Positions 11,096 through 21,714 of a DNA stretch of 64,000 nt are shown here, piece after piece. The notes beneath the pieces were generated by a model. That model saw nothing but the letters and a program-made list of their open reading frames with translations, had not been told where the DNA came from and made no database searches. The DNA comes from Sphagnum compactum. Its lineage: Eukaryota > Bryophyta > Sphagnopsida > Sphagnales. Each line of letters opens with the position of its first letter. The stretch's first letter is position 1. The position numbers and the translations under genes were made by a program. The stretch is taken from positions 868,001 through 932,000 of the forward strand of contig OZ234499.1 of NCBI GenBank assembly GCA_965153455.1, in the 5' to 3' direction.

Positions 11096-11198
11096 TAATT
11101 TTAAATCGTAACTTCAGCACTTGGTTTTTTAATTCTGAATTTTTTGACAATTAATGGTTATAAAAAATTAATGAACACACACATTCTTGTTATGTTTA

Positions 11199-11231
11199 TG
11201 AGACAGTCTAATGTGTGTCTAGACTGTCTCA
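11199..11231. other. Perfect 12-bp stem hairpin
   Basis: TGAGACAGTCTA at 11199-11210 is the exact reverse complement of TAGACTGTCTCA at 11220-11231, separated by nine bases. It stands in AT-rich intergenic DNA with no coding sequence. It is too short for a plant microRNA precursor as seen; it could be a relic of a palindromic insertion or a cruciform-forming site. Confidence 0.8.
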
Positions 11232-11789
11232 GTTGAGAACTTGCCGATTCTTAATTTTATAATAATAATTATAGAAATTTCAGCACAAGTAATAAATAAA
11301 ATTTCAAAAATTTAGCAAAATGAAAAAATAATTTAATTTATGTCGAAACTGTTTTTTGTACCCTTTTTGTATGTATATAAAAAAGCAGATAAAACTTGAC
11401 AAGTCAGCATATTCTTGCTTGGGAGCTGGCCAGAGAACCCAATCACAAAAAGACACCTGTATTAATATATTACCAGAGCTGTAAAAAAATTCTTTTGCAA
11501 CTTTTGACATCCCTTTACTATGTGCCTGCCATGTGGCTGCCACTTTCCAGCATAGACTTGCCCCTTTTTTCCACTTGTATTCTGAAATAAATTTCCATAA
11601 TTCATATATAACATTACAAAAACAAATTTTAAATTAACAAAAAAACACTTTGAACTTTTGGACAGTTTCAAGATTTTATGTGGTCAGGTATTTATTGCAG
11701 AATATTATTCTGAATATTTGTTCTTAGAACCCAAATTCACTGGGATTATTTTATTTTATTTCTAAATTTTTTTTTTTACTTCATCATGT

Positions 11790-12058
11790 TTGAAACCTTT
11801 TTTTTTTTCGGTTTATTCCCAAATGAATGTCTTTGAAATCTCATCTCTGTTGTTGCTGCAAAAAGTGTTAAGAAATGTTTTTAACAAAAGAAGTTTCCTT
11901 GAAGAATGTGATTTTGAGTTTTTTGCTACCGAATATAAAAAACAAAGGTCCAGAAAAGTTTTGATTGTTTCCTTGCAAATTGTGATAGAGTGTGTTTTTT
12001 CGGCGAAAAAAAGTTGATTATGATGATGGTGATTTTGCAGATGATGAATTCAAATAAC
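11790..12058 (+). pseudogene. Coding-like fragment of unknown family
   Basis: A frame open from about 11790 to 12017 includes EECDFEFFATEYKKQRSRK and ends VFSAKKS. A shift by one base would continue it as VDYDDGDFADDEFK to a stop at 12053. The acidic tail DNA (GATGATGGTGATTTTGCAG) resembles the unit of the 51-bp array that begins about 150 bases downstream, which suggests the array grew from this coding end. The frame has no ATG at its start that looks genuine. I do not recognise the family. 11232-11789 holds only AT-rich DNA and shadow frames. Confidence 0.25.
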
Positions 12059-12199
12059 AGCTTATGCATAGGCATTTATTTGTTTTATGTAATTAATTTT
12101 CAAAAATAATTGAATGATAAAATTTATTTTTTTACATTTTAATGTACATAAATAACTAGCATCAAAAGTAGCATTGCAATCAATCACATATGAAATTGT

Positions 12200-12640
12200 G
12201 GGTTTGATGATTTGAATGCAGAGAAGAAGAGGAGCTTGTGGGTTTGATGAGATGATTTGCATATGATGAATGCAGAGAAGAAGAGGAGTTTGTGGGTTTG
12301 ATGACTTGAGGGCTGATGAATGCAGAGAAGAAGAGGAGCTTGTGGGTTTGATGATTTTGCAGACTTATGAATTCAGACAAGAAGAGGGGCTTGTGGGTTT
12401 GATGATTTGAATGCAGAGAAGAAGAGGAGTAGTGGGTTTGATGATTTTGCAGCTTATGAAATTCACAGAAGAAGAGGAGCTTGTGGGTTTGATGATTTTG
12501 CAGCTTATGAAATTCACAGAAGAAGAGGAGCTTGTGGGTTTGATGATTTTGCAGACTTATGAATTCAGACAAGAAGAGCTTGTTGGGTTTGATGATTTGC
12601 AGCTGATGAATATCAGCCAAAAATTTGTTGCAGAGTTGGG
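12200..12640. repeat. 51-bp tandem array, in-frame on the plus strand
   Basis: Seven or eight units built on GAAGAAGAGGAGCTTGTGGG followed by TTTGATGATTTTGCAG and a variable GCTTATGAAATTCACA segment. The best-preserved units (12415-12560) are 51 bases long, i.e. 17 codons, giving repeated EEEELVGLMILQLMKFT on the plus strand; the minus strand reads LQNHQTHKLLFFCEFHK. Outer units vary in length. The array ends in a short unique tail (GTTGCAGAGTTGGGCG) before the stop at 12666. Confidence 0.9.
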
Positions 12641-12683
12641 CGAAAATTTGTTGCAAAAGAATTTCTGAGTTCAACTACCGAAA

Positions 12684-13060
12684 TTGATGGGGGAACCTAT
12701 TTCAAAGTTAATGCCCATTCCATTACAACAAGGAGTCTCTTGGGGACCCATTTGGGATCCTACCAAAAATCTAGCTTTTTGGTATCATGAAAGGATGCTA
12801 CCTAGTTTAGCCATTCCCAAGACCAATTTAAGTCAAATCCGAAAGCGTTTGGAAGAGTTAAGGGACCTTTAAGAGAAAGATACCTTAAAAGATAACCATA
12901 GTGGCCATTTGTTGAAAATGAGTCTCACAGGTGACAATGAACTTCACCTAGAAAATCCGGTCACTTCTATTTTCAATGTGGAAGTTTCCTTTCATGTGTG
13001 TTCATTCTATCATGGGTTGGGGCATTTGTTAGCTAGTTGTCCCTATAGATCTAGTTGAGT
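12684..13060 (+). pseudogene. Retrotransposon gag-like fragment
   Basis: The open frame at 12684-12872 contains GPIWDPTKNLAFWYHERM, then RKRLEELRDL. After a stop a further frame reaches CSFYHGLGHLLASCPYR near 13000-13050, a CCHC-type zinc-knuckle-like motif with Tyr in place of the second Cys. Gag proteins of Ty3/gypsy elements carry this knuckle. The link to the gag remnant at 14.6-15.8 kb is plausible: the intervening 13.1-14.6 kb block could be an insertion. It is too broken to code. Confidence 0.4.
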
Positions 13061-14600
13061 TGAAGTTTAGCCAATTTTGCTCCTTCATGAAATCCTCCCA
13101 TAGGTATAGTCCCTAGTTACCCAAAAATTGTACTAAGAAATTCCAGTTCACACTTGAGTATTGGGAGATATGTGTGAATTTCCAAGGTTTCCAAATCCCA
13201 CAAGAAACCTTTTTCCTCCCCTAGAGGGTTGTGGCTCTTTTTCAACACCAACTTTCATGCAGCCTTATTGGCCCATGATGGGACAACCTAATTAAGGGGG
13301 AAGGCCAAGTGTATCGTTAAGATGGAGTTAGCCAGGTATGACACTAAGAGATAATGTGACTATGCTTGTGACAACCATGGTTAAAGTTGGCGGCAGAGCC
13401 CTGCCAAATGCAAGTGATGGATCTTTAGGACCTTCCAACAAAAGACAACCCAACATATTCGATCATTCAACTGGGGAACGCAAGTGATGGCCGCAATAAC
13501 CTTTTAATCTGAAAAAGGTGAGTGACGCACCCCCACACTCCTTGATAAATTCAATTGTGAGTCCAAATGTGAAAACAACGAAAGGATAAGGAGTTGGGGT
13601 ATGCTCCCTGGCTCATAGCACCTCGGGGGTAAAGGGGTGTGTTGAGCTCCAGGATGGGGACTAGGACGAGTGATAAGCGGGTCAATTATTCACATGGACC
13701 TACACAAACCAAATAACAAGTTGGTTAGTGCACAGTATGAGCACTCTTGGTGCACGGACGAGCCATGGGCAAACATGGACTCACAAGATTCATCACAACC
13801 CAGACTTGGGGAAAGCCACCACCTTCCCCTTTATAGTATTATATGTGTCTGGTCACAGGGCCAGCACCCAAATGTCATTTTGTCTTGGGACTCCCAAGTT
13901 GGGAATCCCGAAATTCTCAAAATTGGGACTCTTGCAGCTTTGGAGGCCCATAACGTTTTTCTTCGAACCTTATATTGAAATGAGGTCTAAAGCAAAGTTG
14001 TAGCTCTCATCGAAAGCTTTTCAAAAATATGTGGCATGCCACCTAAACGTAAGTAAATCAGGGCGATTCTTGACTTTTAGTGGTCGGGAGTCAAATTGGC
14101 AGTTTGACTCCCGGCCTTTCTTTTGGCCATAACTTATGTTTTAAGTACTCAAATGGGTCATGAGCCCATTTTAGACATCGAAGTTCCAAGAGCTTTTCAA
14201 TGGTATAAAGAACTTATCAATCCAATAAGTTTGGACCCTTATGATCGCTATGTAAACATTCGAGAGTCCATCGAGACTCCAATTCCCAAAGTGAGAGCTC
14301 ACTTGGGAATGTGGGGGTTCATTCCTTCGCACTCTTCTACATTCTTGGGAGCATAAAGTGTGACTCCTAGGCTTCACTCTTGGCCCTCACTTTTGCAAGC
14401 CCTTGCCTTGGTCGTGAGCCCAAGGTTAAGGTTGCAACAATGAGAGCAGGCATTGGATCAATGGGGGGTGGAAGAGAACCTCCAAAACAACTGACTCTAG
14501 CAATGACCACACCTACAGGGGGACCTTGGATAGGCCCTCCATGGACAACGTGGTACCCTCTTTAGTATTAGTGGCACCTAGTCTACCTCCAATGGCATCA
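13061..14600. other. Higher-GC block resembling retrotransposon untranslated or LTR sequence
   Basis: This block is less AT-rich than its neighbours. It contains words common in plant gypsy LTRs and flanks, such as GGCCATAACTTATG at 14123 and AAAGTTGTAGCTCTCATCGA near 13996. Short open frames occur on both strands (13670-13978, 14123-14356, 14171-14377) but overlap each other and match nothing I know. I could not find a second LTR copy, a primer binding site or target duplications, so its limits and identity are open. Confidence 0.3.
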
Positions 14601-14619
14601 ACCAATTGAAAATCAATTC

Positions 14620-15860
14620 CTTATGCAATTTATATTGTGGGAACTGACCCTAATGTTCATGTTCGGTTGTTTTGGAAGGCCATAATATAAGCCAACAGGG
14701 AAAGGAATGATTCGGACATAGTCAAACTATTTTGCCTCCCCTTGAGGGATGCAATTTCAAAATGGGGGGAGAATTTCATGCAATTTCACCCTAGATGCAT
14801 ATTTGCTGAACTGGAGGCAACTTTTTGAAATTGTTACTGAAAAGTGCAAATAAATGAACATGTGTATATGGCTTTGAAAGTCATCAAACAAGCAGCAGAT
14901 GAAAAAGTGGAGGTGTATTATGAACGTATATTAAAATTGGCAAACTGCGTAAACGATAAGGTGAATGACAGTCTACTTATGACATTCTTTAAAGCTAGAT
15001 TGGTACCCTATTTGCAAATAGCCACTACAGGGATGAAATGGGATACTTTATTTCTCGACAAAGAAGTTACAGTGACATGCAAAAAGAGCATGGGTGATGC
15101 AAATGAGTATTGAAAATTACTGGAACCTCCACCAAAATTAAAAAGAGGAGATTTAAGAAGAGTGAATTAATATGTGGTGAATGCCAAAAATCAAGTCATA
15201 CCAAAAAATGTTACCACTGGAACCCAAAAAACCTGAACAATTGGTTGAAATAGAACAAGGAAGTATAGGTGAATGAAGTGTTTGCTCAATTGAAGACAAC
15301 CAAAAATCCATATAGTGGGAACGAGAATAACAAAATCAGTAATACTACCACTCAATGCTCTTGATCCATTTGTGGTGGTCCTGATCATAAGATTTTTGAC
15401 TACTCGCATTAGTAGGCAGCCTTGGAGATGTTCGAAAATAAGAAGTCAAACTCTGAACTGAAAAAGGAGAATGTAACAATTAACATGGTGTTGGCCGTAA
15501 CTATTAGACGTTAAATTTCCAAAGTCGACACATTCAAGGAAAAGGAGACAAAGTGAAACAAGACTATTACAAAGTGGTAAGGATAAAAACAATTTCAATA
15601 ATCATTTGAGGATGCTATTGAACAACTATAGAAGGAGGAACCACCATTACAACTTCCAACATTAGAGACTATTGAGGAATTATTCACAAGAATAAAGAAG
15701 CGCTTGGAGACAAAGGAAGCCATACAAGCCAATTTAGGTTTGAAAATTAAAGTTGATGCATTAAGAGTCGTGAAAGAAATAATTTCGGTTCAACAGGCTA
15801 TTAGAGATCAATTACTCAAAAGTAAACATACGTTGACATTTGGGCACCACCCTTATTGAT
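14620..15860 (+). pseudogene. Ty3/gypsy gag remnant
   Basis: Successive broken frames read NRERNDSDIVKLFCLPLRD and GENFMQFHPRC, then the open stretch 14844-15113 (NEHVYMALKVIKQAADEK). Next come CGECQKSSHTKKC near 15176-15215 and CGGPDHKIFDYSH near 15370-15410, two CCHC-like zinc-knuckle candidates. A later stretch near 15665 reads EELFTRIKKRLETKEAIQ. The layout fits gag followed by nucleocapsid knuckles. Stops occur throughout. No protease or polymerase follows directly; pol of a gypsy element appears only at 21.7 kb, past other insertions, and need not belong to it. Confidence 0.5.
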
Positions 15861-18800
15861 CATCATAGTCGTAATGTTCATTACACAAAACACAAAGGCA
15901 AAAGACATTGCATCGTCCTTCCTAGTTCATGAGGTAGACACATTGTATCCATCCATCTCCATGATGGCCTAAAACCAACAATCAAAAGTTGATATGACCT
16001 TGTTGCATATATTCATTTTTTATGGCATTTTCATCACACCAATTTTTTCACATCATGTAACACCACATATATAAACTACCACACATATTTAAGTCCACAC
16101 CATAAAAAATACAATACAATTATCATGTAACTTTCAATTACAATTCATCACTTATAGAAATAGTGGTTGTGACATCCATTTTGGTCCAATACACCATGCT
16201 TTCACCTCATAGAGCTATAGAGTACAATAAAAAAGTAACATAGATTACATAATGGTTTGGGTTGTGGTGAAATCAATGTGAATTTGTGATTTAATTTTGG
16301 CTCCAATTGCATTTACTGCCTTCTTTGTCTATTTTATGTAATTGAGGTGAATAAAAGTTATTAGTGAAGAATGTCAATTCATATTAGTCATCCCAAAGCT
16401 CTTACCTCCTTGTACTCATCATGGAGAGCTAGAAAGTGCACCTTGACTTTTGAATTATGTTGGTGTCTAATCAAAATTTACCACTCACATCATTTGACAA
16501 GCCTAAGGGTTTATGAATGTGCCGTATAATAGATTATATTAAATTGACCTTGATATCATCCTTTCTTTACAAAAAGTAGGAATAGTTAGTGAAAATGGTT
16601 AATAAAGTAAAGTACTGTTAAATATCCCTAAATTCTTTGTATGACATCAAAAGAATTTCATGCCTATTTTTATAGGTTTTTGCCTTATTGGTGTGAGTAT
16701 ATTTGTTTTACATTACATGTCTTTTGACAAGAATTTGAGTTTTTTCCTTTTTGGGTGTTAAGTTTGTTTATGACAAGTGAGAGAAACAACTTTGTCCATG
16801 ATAAAAATCATAACCTCTCATATCAATAGTGCTAATAATGAAAATTGTTTACCACCTTTCATACAACCATGGACAATAAAACTCATTTTGTTGACACAAG
16901 TAATTACAACATGGGAAATTTCAACAACTATTGATATCAATATGTGCATACTCTTGGGCATGTGATTAATCCCCCAAAAAACAAGAAAATGTTTTTCAAC
17001 TTATGTCACAAACTTGTAAACTAAAGCTTGGTGAAGGTTAAGAATGAAATCCTCACCTTATAAAAAGGAAATGTGTTGGGAAATAAAAGGGAAAGGTGTT
17101 ATGAAAATTTTCAACAAGTATTTCTAATGTTCCACCTTAGAGTTTGAACTCTTAGTTTTGCAACCTTAAATTTTAGATCTACATGAAAGCTTGAGGCAAA
17201 TGAAAGGATCAAGCAAAGAACAAAGAGTAATGTAATGTGAGCAAATTTGAATAACGCATTCATCCAAATGAGGGGTTGAAAAATGCGTGTGAATTAAAAG
17301 GGAAACATCCCAAGGCACCCCATGTATGCACTCCCACTTTGGGAATTACAACCCTTGAATCGCCCCAAATCTGATTTAAATGAATCTCTTCAAAATGGAA
17401 GGGAAACCTAATTGTATACATGGTTATGGGTAAAAACACACAAAGTTGGACTAAAAACAATAGTTAAAAGTCCATTTTGAAAATCCATAATCAATATATT
17501 TTGAGTTCAATGAAATTAGACTTAAACTACAAACATTTAAATGATGTTGAAGTTAACAAATTTTCCCATGTCCAAGTCCATGGGCATTTAAATTAAACCT
17601 TTTAAAAAACTTCTATTCAATATTAGCCTTGAAAAAATCAATTTAGATATATAAATGGACTTTGCAAAATGTTGCCATTTTTATGAAACTTTTTGACAAA
17701 TATGGATTTTTTAATTTGATTTTTTGACCTTAAGTGCCATAAACTTTTGAAGTATCATGTCGAAAATTTTTGAGGATGTTTTCCAATTCAACCAGAAGAA
17801 AAAAAATCCTCAACCAATATTTATTGGACTATGACTTTGATTTGGCTTGAATTGTAAAATCCACCTTGGATTAAGTATTGATGTTTTTGGTGTAAAAGCT
17901 TCAAAATTGGAAGGGTTGAAAATTTGGTTTCATTTCCTCAAGTTATTTTGTTAAATATTTCAAGTTCATTTGGGTTATATGCAACAATAATTTTCCAACC
18001 CAAGAAAATTGATATTGTGATGTCCATAGTAGTGTGTTTTTAACATTCCCCAACATGCTAAAAATTCTTACTAGTTAAAATTATTATTAGTGTATGGTTA
18101 CATTGAAAACCCTAACATACACCTTGTGTAGGGACACCAATTTTTGAACTCTTCCCATTTTTGCTCATTTTGTATAATGGTACAAGGGTTTTTTTTTTAA
18201 ACAAAATTTTAAATTTAAGCCATGAAGTTTTTTTATATGTTTGTTATTAGGAGGTGGGTGTAAAGAATCTCTTAAGATTTTCACTCCATGAGAATATGAG
18301 AAGGGAGTCAAAGTTTCCATGGAGATATGATAGTAAAAAAATAGCATGAAAGGCATATCATCTATATCTATGAAGGAATGTGGCTTGTTTGTCACATTGA
18401 GATCTCCCAACCCAAGGTGCCTCTTGTCACATTTTTAGTACCATTGAAAAGCCCATGATGAACAAGGGTGCATCGAATGGAATTCATAATGTTTCAACCT
18501 ATAGTGGAGAAGTTATTGAATATTGAACAATTTTTTCACTAAAAATTAATTCAAATTAAAATAAAAAATTATAGAGGAATTTGGGCATCCTCTTGGTATC
18601 ATTGGGAAGCCTTTAGTGAGTGGGGTTTAATAAGGTGAATAGGAAATTTTTAGAATTGGGGTGTGAGAGATATTAAAAATTGAATAGTTTTTGTAATTGA
18701 AATTTTAATTAAATTAAAAAAATGATTTTGGAAAGAAAAATTAGTTAGGTAACTAGTTCACACTTAGGCCAATGGCATAGGTTTTACATTAAACAAGAGA

Positions 18801-19288
18801 TGGGGGAATAGTTTATTTATAATGTGTTATTCTTGAAAATCATCTCAAAAAAAATTTAATCATTTTTTTCATTTATATATTTTTCATTAATCTCAAAAAA
18901 TGATCATATTTTTCTTTAACAAAATAGGTGAGAAGATTTTTGAAAAGACCAAAAATATTGATGATGGGGATGGATATAATTAAAATGATATATTATGAAA
19001 GTATTTACAAGGAACAATAATGAATGGAATGATGGGAAATGTTCAATAACCATTTCAAGGTCATTTTAAAAATATAAAGACATTTGTGGTGGAAAAAATA
19101 TGTTGAACTACCACATCTATGATTGAAAATCAATAAATTTGTCAACATATTTAAGTTTTTCATAAAGTGGGTTTACCAACCCCAATTTGAGTATTTTAGG
19201 ATTTCAACATTAATGATACAAATATGGAACTTTTTTAATTTTATATTTTGAATTTGTTGCACAATAACCCAATGTTTTGGACTAAGTT
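15861..19288. other. Gene-poor AT-rich stretch
   Basis: I find no supported gene, LTR or array. Open frames of 62-81 codons (16777-16965, 17260-17460, 18165-18410) look like chance. CATAGTAGTG at 18027-18036 could be an isolated CACTA-like end. 18420-18740 contains loosely repeated blocks with GAAAAGCCCATGATG and GGAAGCCTTTAGTGAGTGG, which may be an old duplicated repeat. Confidence 0.4.
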
Positions 19289-19559
19289 CACTACTAGAAA
19301 TCTTGTCATTTGCAACCAGTCACTATGCAACTTGCATGCAACTGGTTGTCGTTTGTAACTATCTTGGTCATGTTTGCAACTATAAATTTGGTGTTGTATA
19401 ATTTTTGGGCCATACGGTTGTGTGTGCAACTAACATGCAACTAAATATGTATAACATAGACACGTGTCATAAAAATAATGGCCTAAACTTATACATACTT
19501 AAATATTATGCTTAATATATCTACATAGGCTATATATAATAGTATTATGTACCTTTAGT

Positions 19560-20060
19560 ATTAAGGTTAACCCCATGCTAACTTAGGCTAGTCTAAACTA
19601 ACCTAGGTTAAATAAACAAAAAAGTTAAACCAACCATGGCTAAATTTATTAGATTAAATTGATTATGGCTAAATTAAGTTAATTTAAATTAACTAGGGCT
19701 AAATTAAGTTAGGCCAAACAAATTATGGCTAAATCAAGTTAGGCTAAATTAAATTAAGCTAAATTAAACTAACTAGGCTGAAATAAACATGGCTAAATTA
19801 AGTTAGGCCAAAATAATTATGGCTAAATTAAATTAGGTTATAATAGTTATGGTTAAACTAAATTAAACTATATTTATTGTGGCTAAATTAAATTAAACTA
19901 AATTAAATCAGGATAAAATAAATATGGTTAAATTAAATTATGCTAAAATATTTATGGCTAAATTAAATTAAGTTAAAATTGACAATGGTTAAATTAAATT
20001 AGGTTAAACTAATTATTGCTGAATTAAATTATGTTAAATTAAGTTAAATTAAACCATGGT
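19560..20060. repeat. Degenerate GGCTAAATTAA array inside the CACTA element
   Basis: About 500 bases of words such as TATGGCTAAATTAAATTAG and AGGCTAAATTAAATTAAGC with an irregular spacing near 30-40 bases. It resembles, in word composition, the TGGCTAAAC array of the terminal duplication. No coding. From 20060 to 20480 plain AT-rich DNA follows. Confidence 0.7.
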
Positions 20061-20527
20061 TTAAATATGTTTGACATTATTTTATTTTGCAATATTTTTT
20101 CAAAAACTTTACATTTGATTAAACAAAAAATTATTTAAAATCAATTAGTATGATAATATTATAAATAATCATAATTATTAATTAAATGTTTATCATAATT
20201 ATAGTGATAATCAATTATATATAATTAATGATTAGGTATTATATATTTAAATTTTATTATTTATGTTAAAATATCAATCTAAATAGGCTACACTAATTAA
20301 CCTACAAGTATATAAACATCCTAAGCAATTATTAATTTAAACTATATAATAATATTAAAATCATATTTTCATTAATTATTCATAATTATTAAATATCCTA
20401 TAATCACCTTTGAAGTGTAAAAGAAAAGGAGTAATGAAAAACTAAGAAGAAAAAAAATAAGAAAAATAAACTTTCCAAGTTATAAAACGTTTTGTTTTTT
20501 GTTTTTTTTCTTAGGACTCCTCCTACT

Positions 20528-20790
20528 TTCAAAGCTCATAACTTTCTTATTTCTTATTCATTTTAAACGATTTAAAGTGCTGTAGGAGCGCCAACTAAAG
20601 TCCTACAAATCACATTCAAACTCTAATAGCAAAAAAACAACATAAAATGAACTTTCTAGGTGTTTAAGAACCGGCCTCAATAGTTTTTTTTTGAGTTTTT
20701 TGACCCCCTTTACTTTGAGGGGCCATAACTTTCTCATTTCTAATCTGTTTTCAACGATTTTTAGTGTGTTAGATGCGCCAAGAGGAGGAC
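20528..20790. repeat. Direct repeat of about 180-bp period inside the CACTA element
   Basis: The block at 20528-20600 (CATAACTTTCTTATTTC, then GCTGTAGGAGCGCC) recurs diverged at 20710-20785 (CATAACTTTCTCATTTC, then GTGTTAGATGCGCC). The spacing is about 182 bases. The second copy runs into a short stretch open on both strands (20769-20990) that I consider chance. Confidence 0.6.
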
Positions 20791-21714
20791 TTCAAGTTTT
20801 GTTTGGACACCAAAAGCAACAGAGCCCTCCCCTGGCTGTTATACTTTAATACAGTAGTTGCATCTAATGTGCAACTAAGCTGGTCCATGAGGTTTGCAAT
20901 GGAATGTTTTAACCCATATCTTTTGGCTTCCAATTCTATTTGGTTCAATATATAAGTAGAAACAATAGTTATGTTGAAACCAAATATCAAGTGCCATTAG
21001 GGATGAGTAAATGAAAAAAGCTTGACCTTTATGAAATGGTCAAACTTAAAAATAAAATCGGATTATTTTTATCCTATTTGTATCACCTAAACCTAGCTAT
21101 TTTTCAACCTACTTACATACATAAATAAATTTACTTACTTAATAGGGTTTAATTATTATCTACCTACCTAAGCACCACGTGTCAACATCTTATTAGCCAT
21201 AGATTTCATTAATTAATATTTTAAAAATTAAAAATAGGTGGGCCTTGGTTGCCACGTGTCACCATGTAATTGGTGTTAAAAATATTGAACATGTGTCAAA
21301 TAGCCAATGAACGTTCCATGGTGTGCCAGGTGTCATCATCCTAATGGCAAAAACTTTAATGATTGAAATTAATCCAATGAATTTTTAATTTTGAAATAAT
21401 AATAATAATAATGACACCTGTCCACAAGCTAGTTGTCTAATTTTTAAACATGTGTCATGTTTTGATTAGTTGCATGTAGTTGCAAAGAAAGTTGCACATA
21501 AGATGCAACTATACTGGATTGGTATATATGTATGAACATGTATACTAACACCGTATATACATGTTGCATACGTACTATCGCATGCAACTGCATGTCATGT
21601 GCAACTTGTCTTAGGCAACTGCACAAATTTGCAGTTGCATGTGTCGCATGCAACTGAATTTCAGTTGCATGCGACAGTTGCAAAACCCAAAATTTCTAGT
21701 AGTGTGTTAGGGCA

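Larger units (their letters stand above)
19289..21704. mobile_element. Non-autonomous CACTA (En/Spm-type) transposon, 2.4 kb
   Basis: The left end at 19289 reads CACTACTAGAAATCTTG and the right end, read on the minus strand from 21704, reads CACTACTAGAAATTTTG. The similarity continues into TTTGCAAC on both sides. Inside each end lie clusters of TGCAACT/GCATGCAAC words (19310-19440 and 21470-21690), as expected of subterminal transposase-binding repeats. The inside has no transposase coding. It holds a GGCTAAATTAAATTA array, a 180-bp direct repeat and a group of ACGTGTCA-like words. The 3-bp flanks are GTT on the left and TGT on the right, so no clean target duplication is visible. The right end directly abuts a gypsy pol remnant. 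Confidence 0.8.

Noticed and set aside
12180-12674. 164-codon minus-strand frame with His-Gln-Thr-His-Lys repeats
   Set aside because: It is the antisense reading of the 51-bp array, with no start context or conserved non-repeat part.
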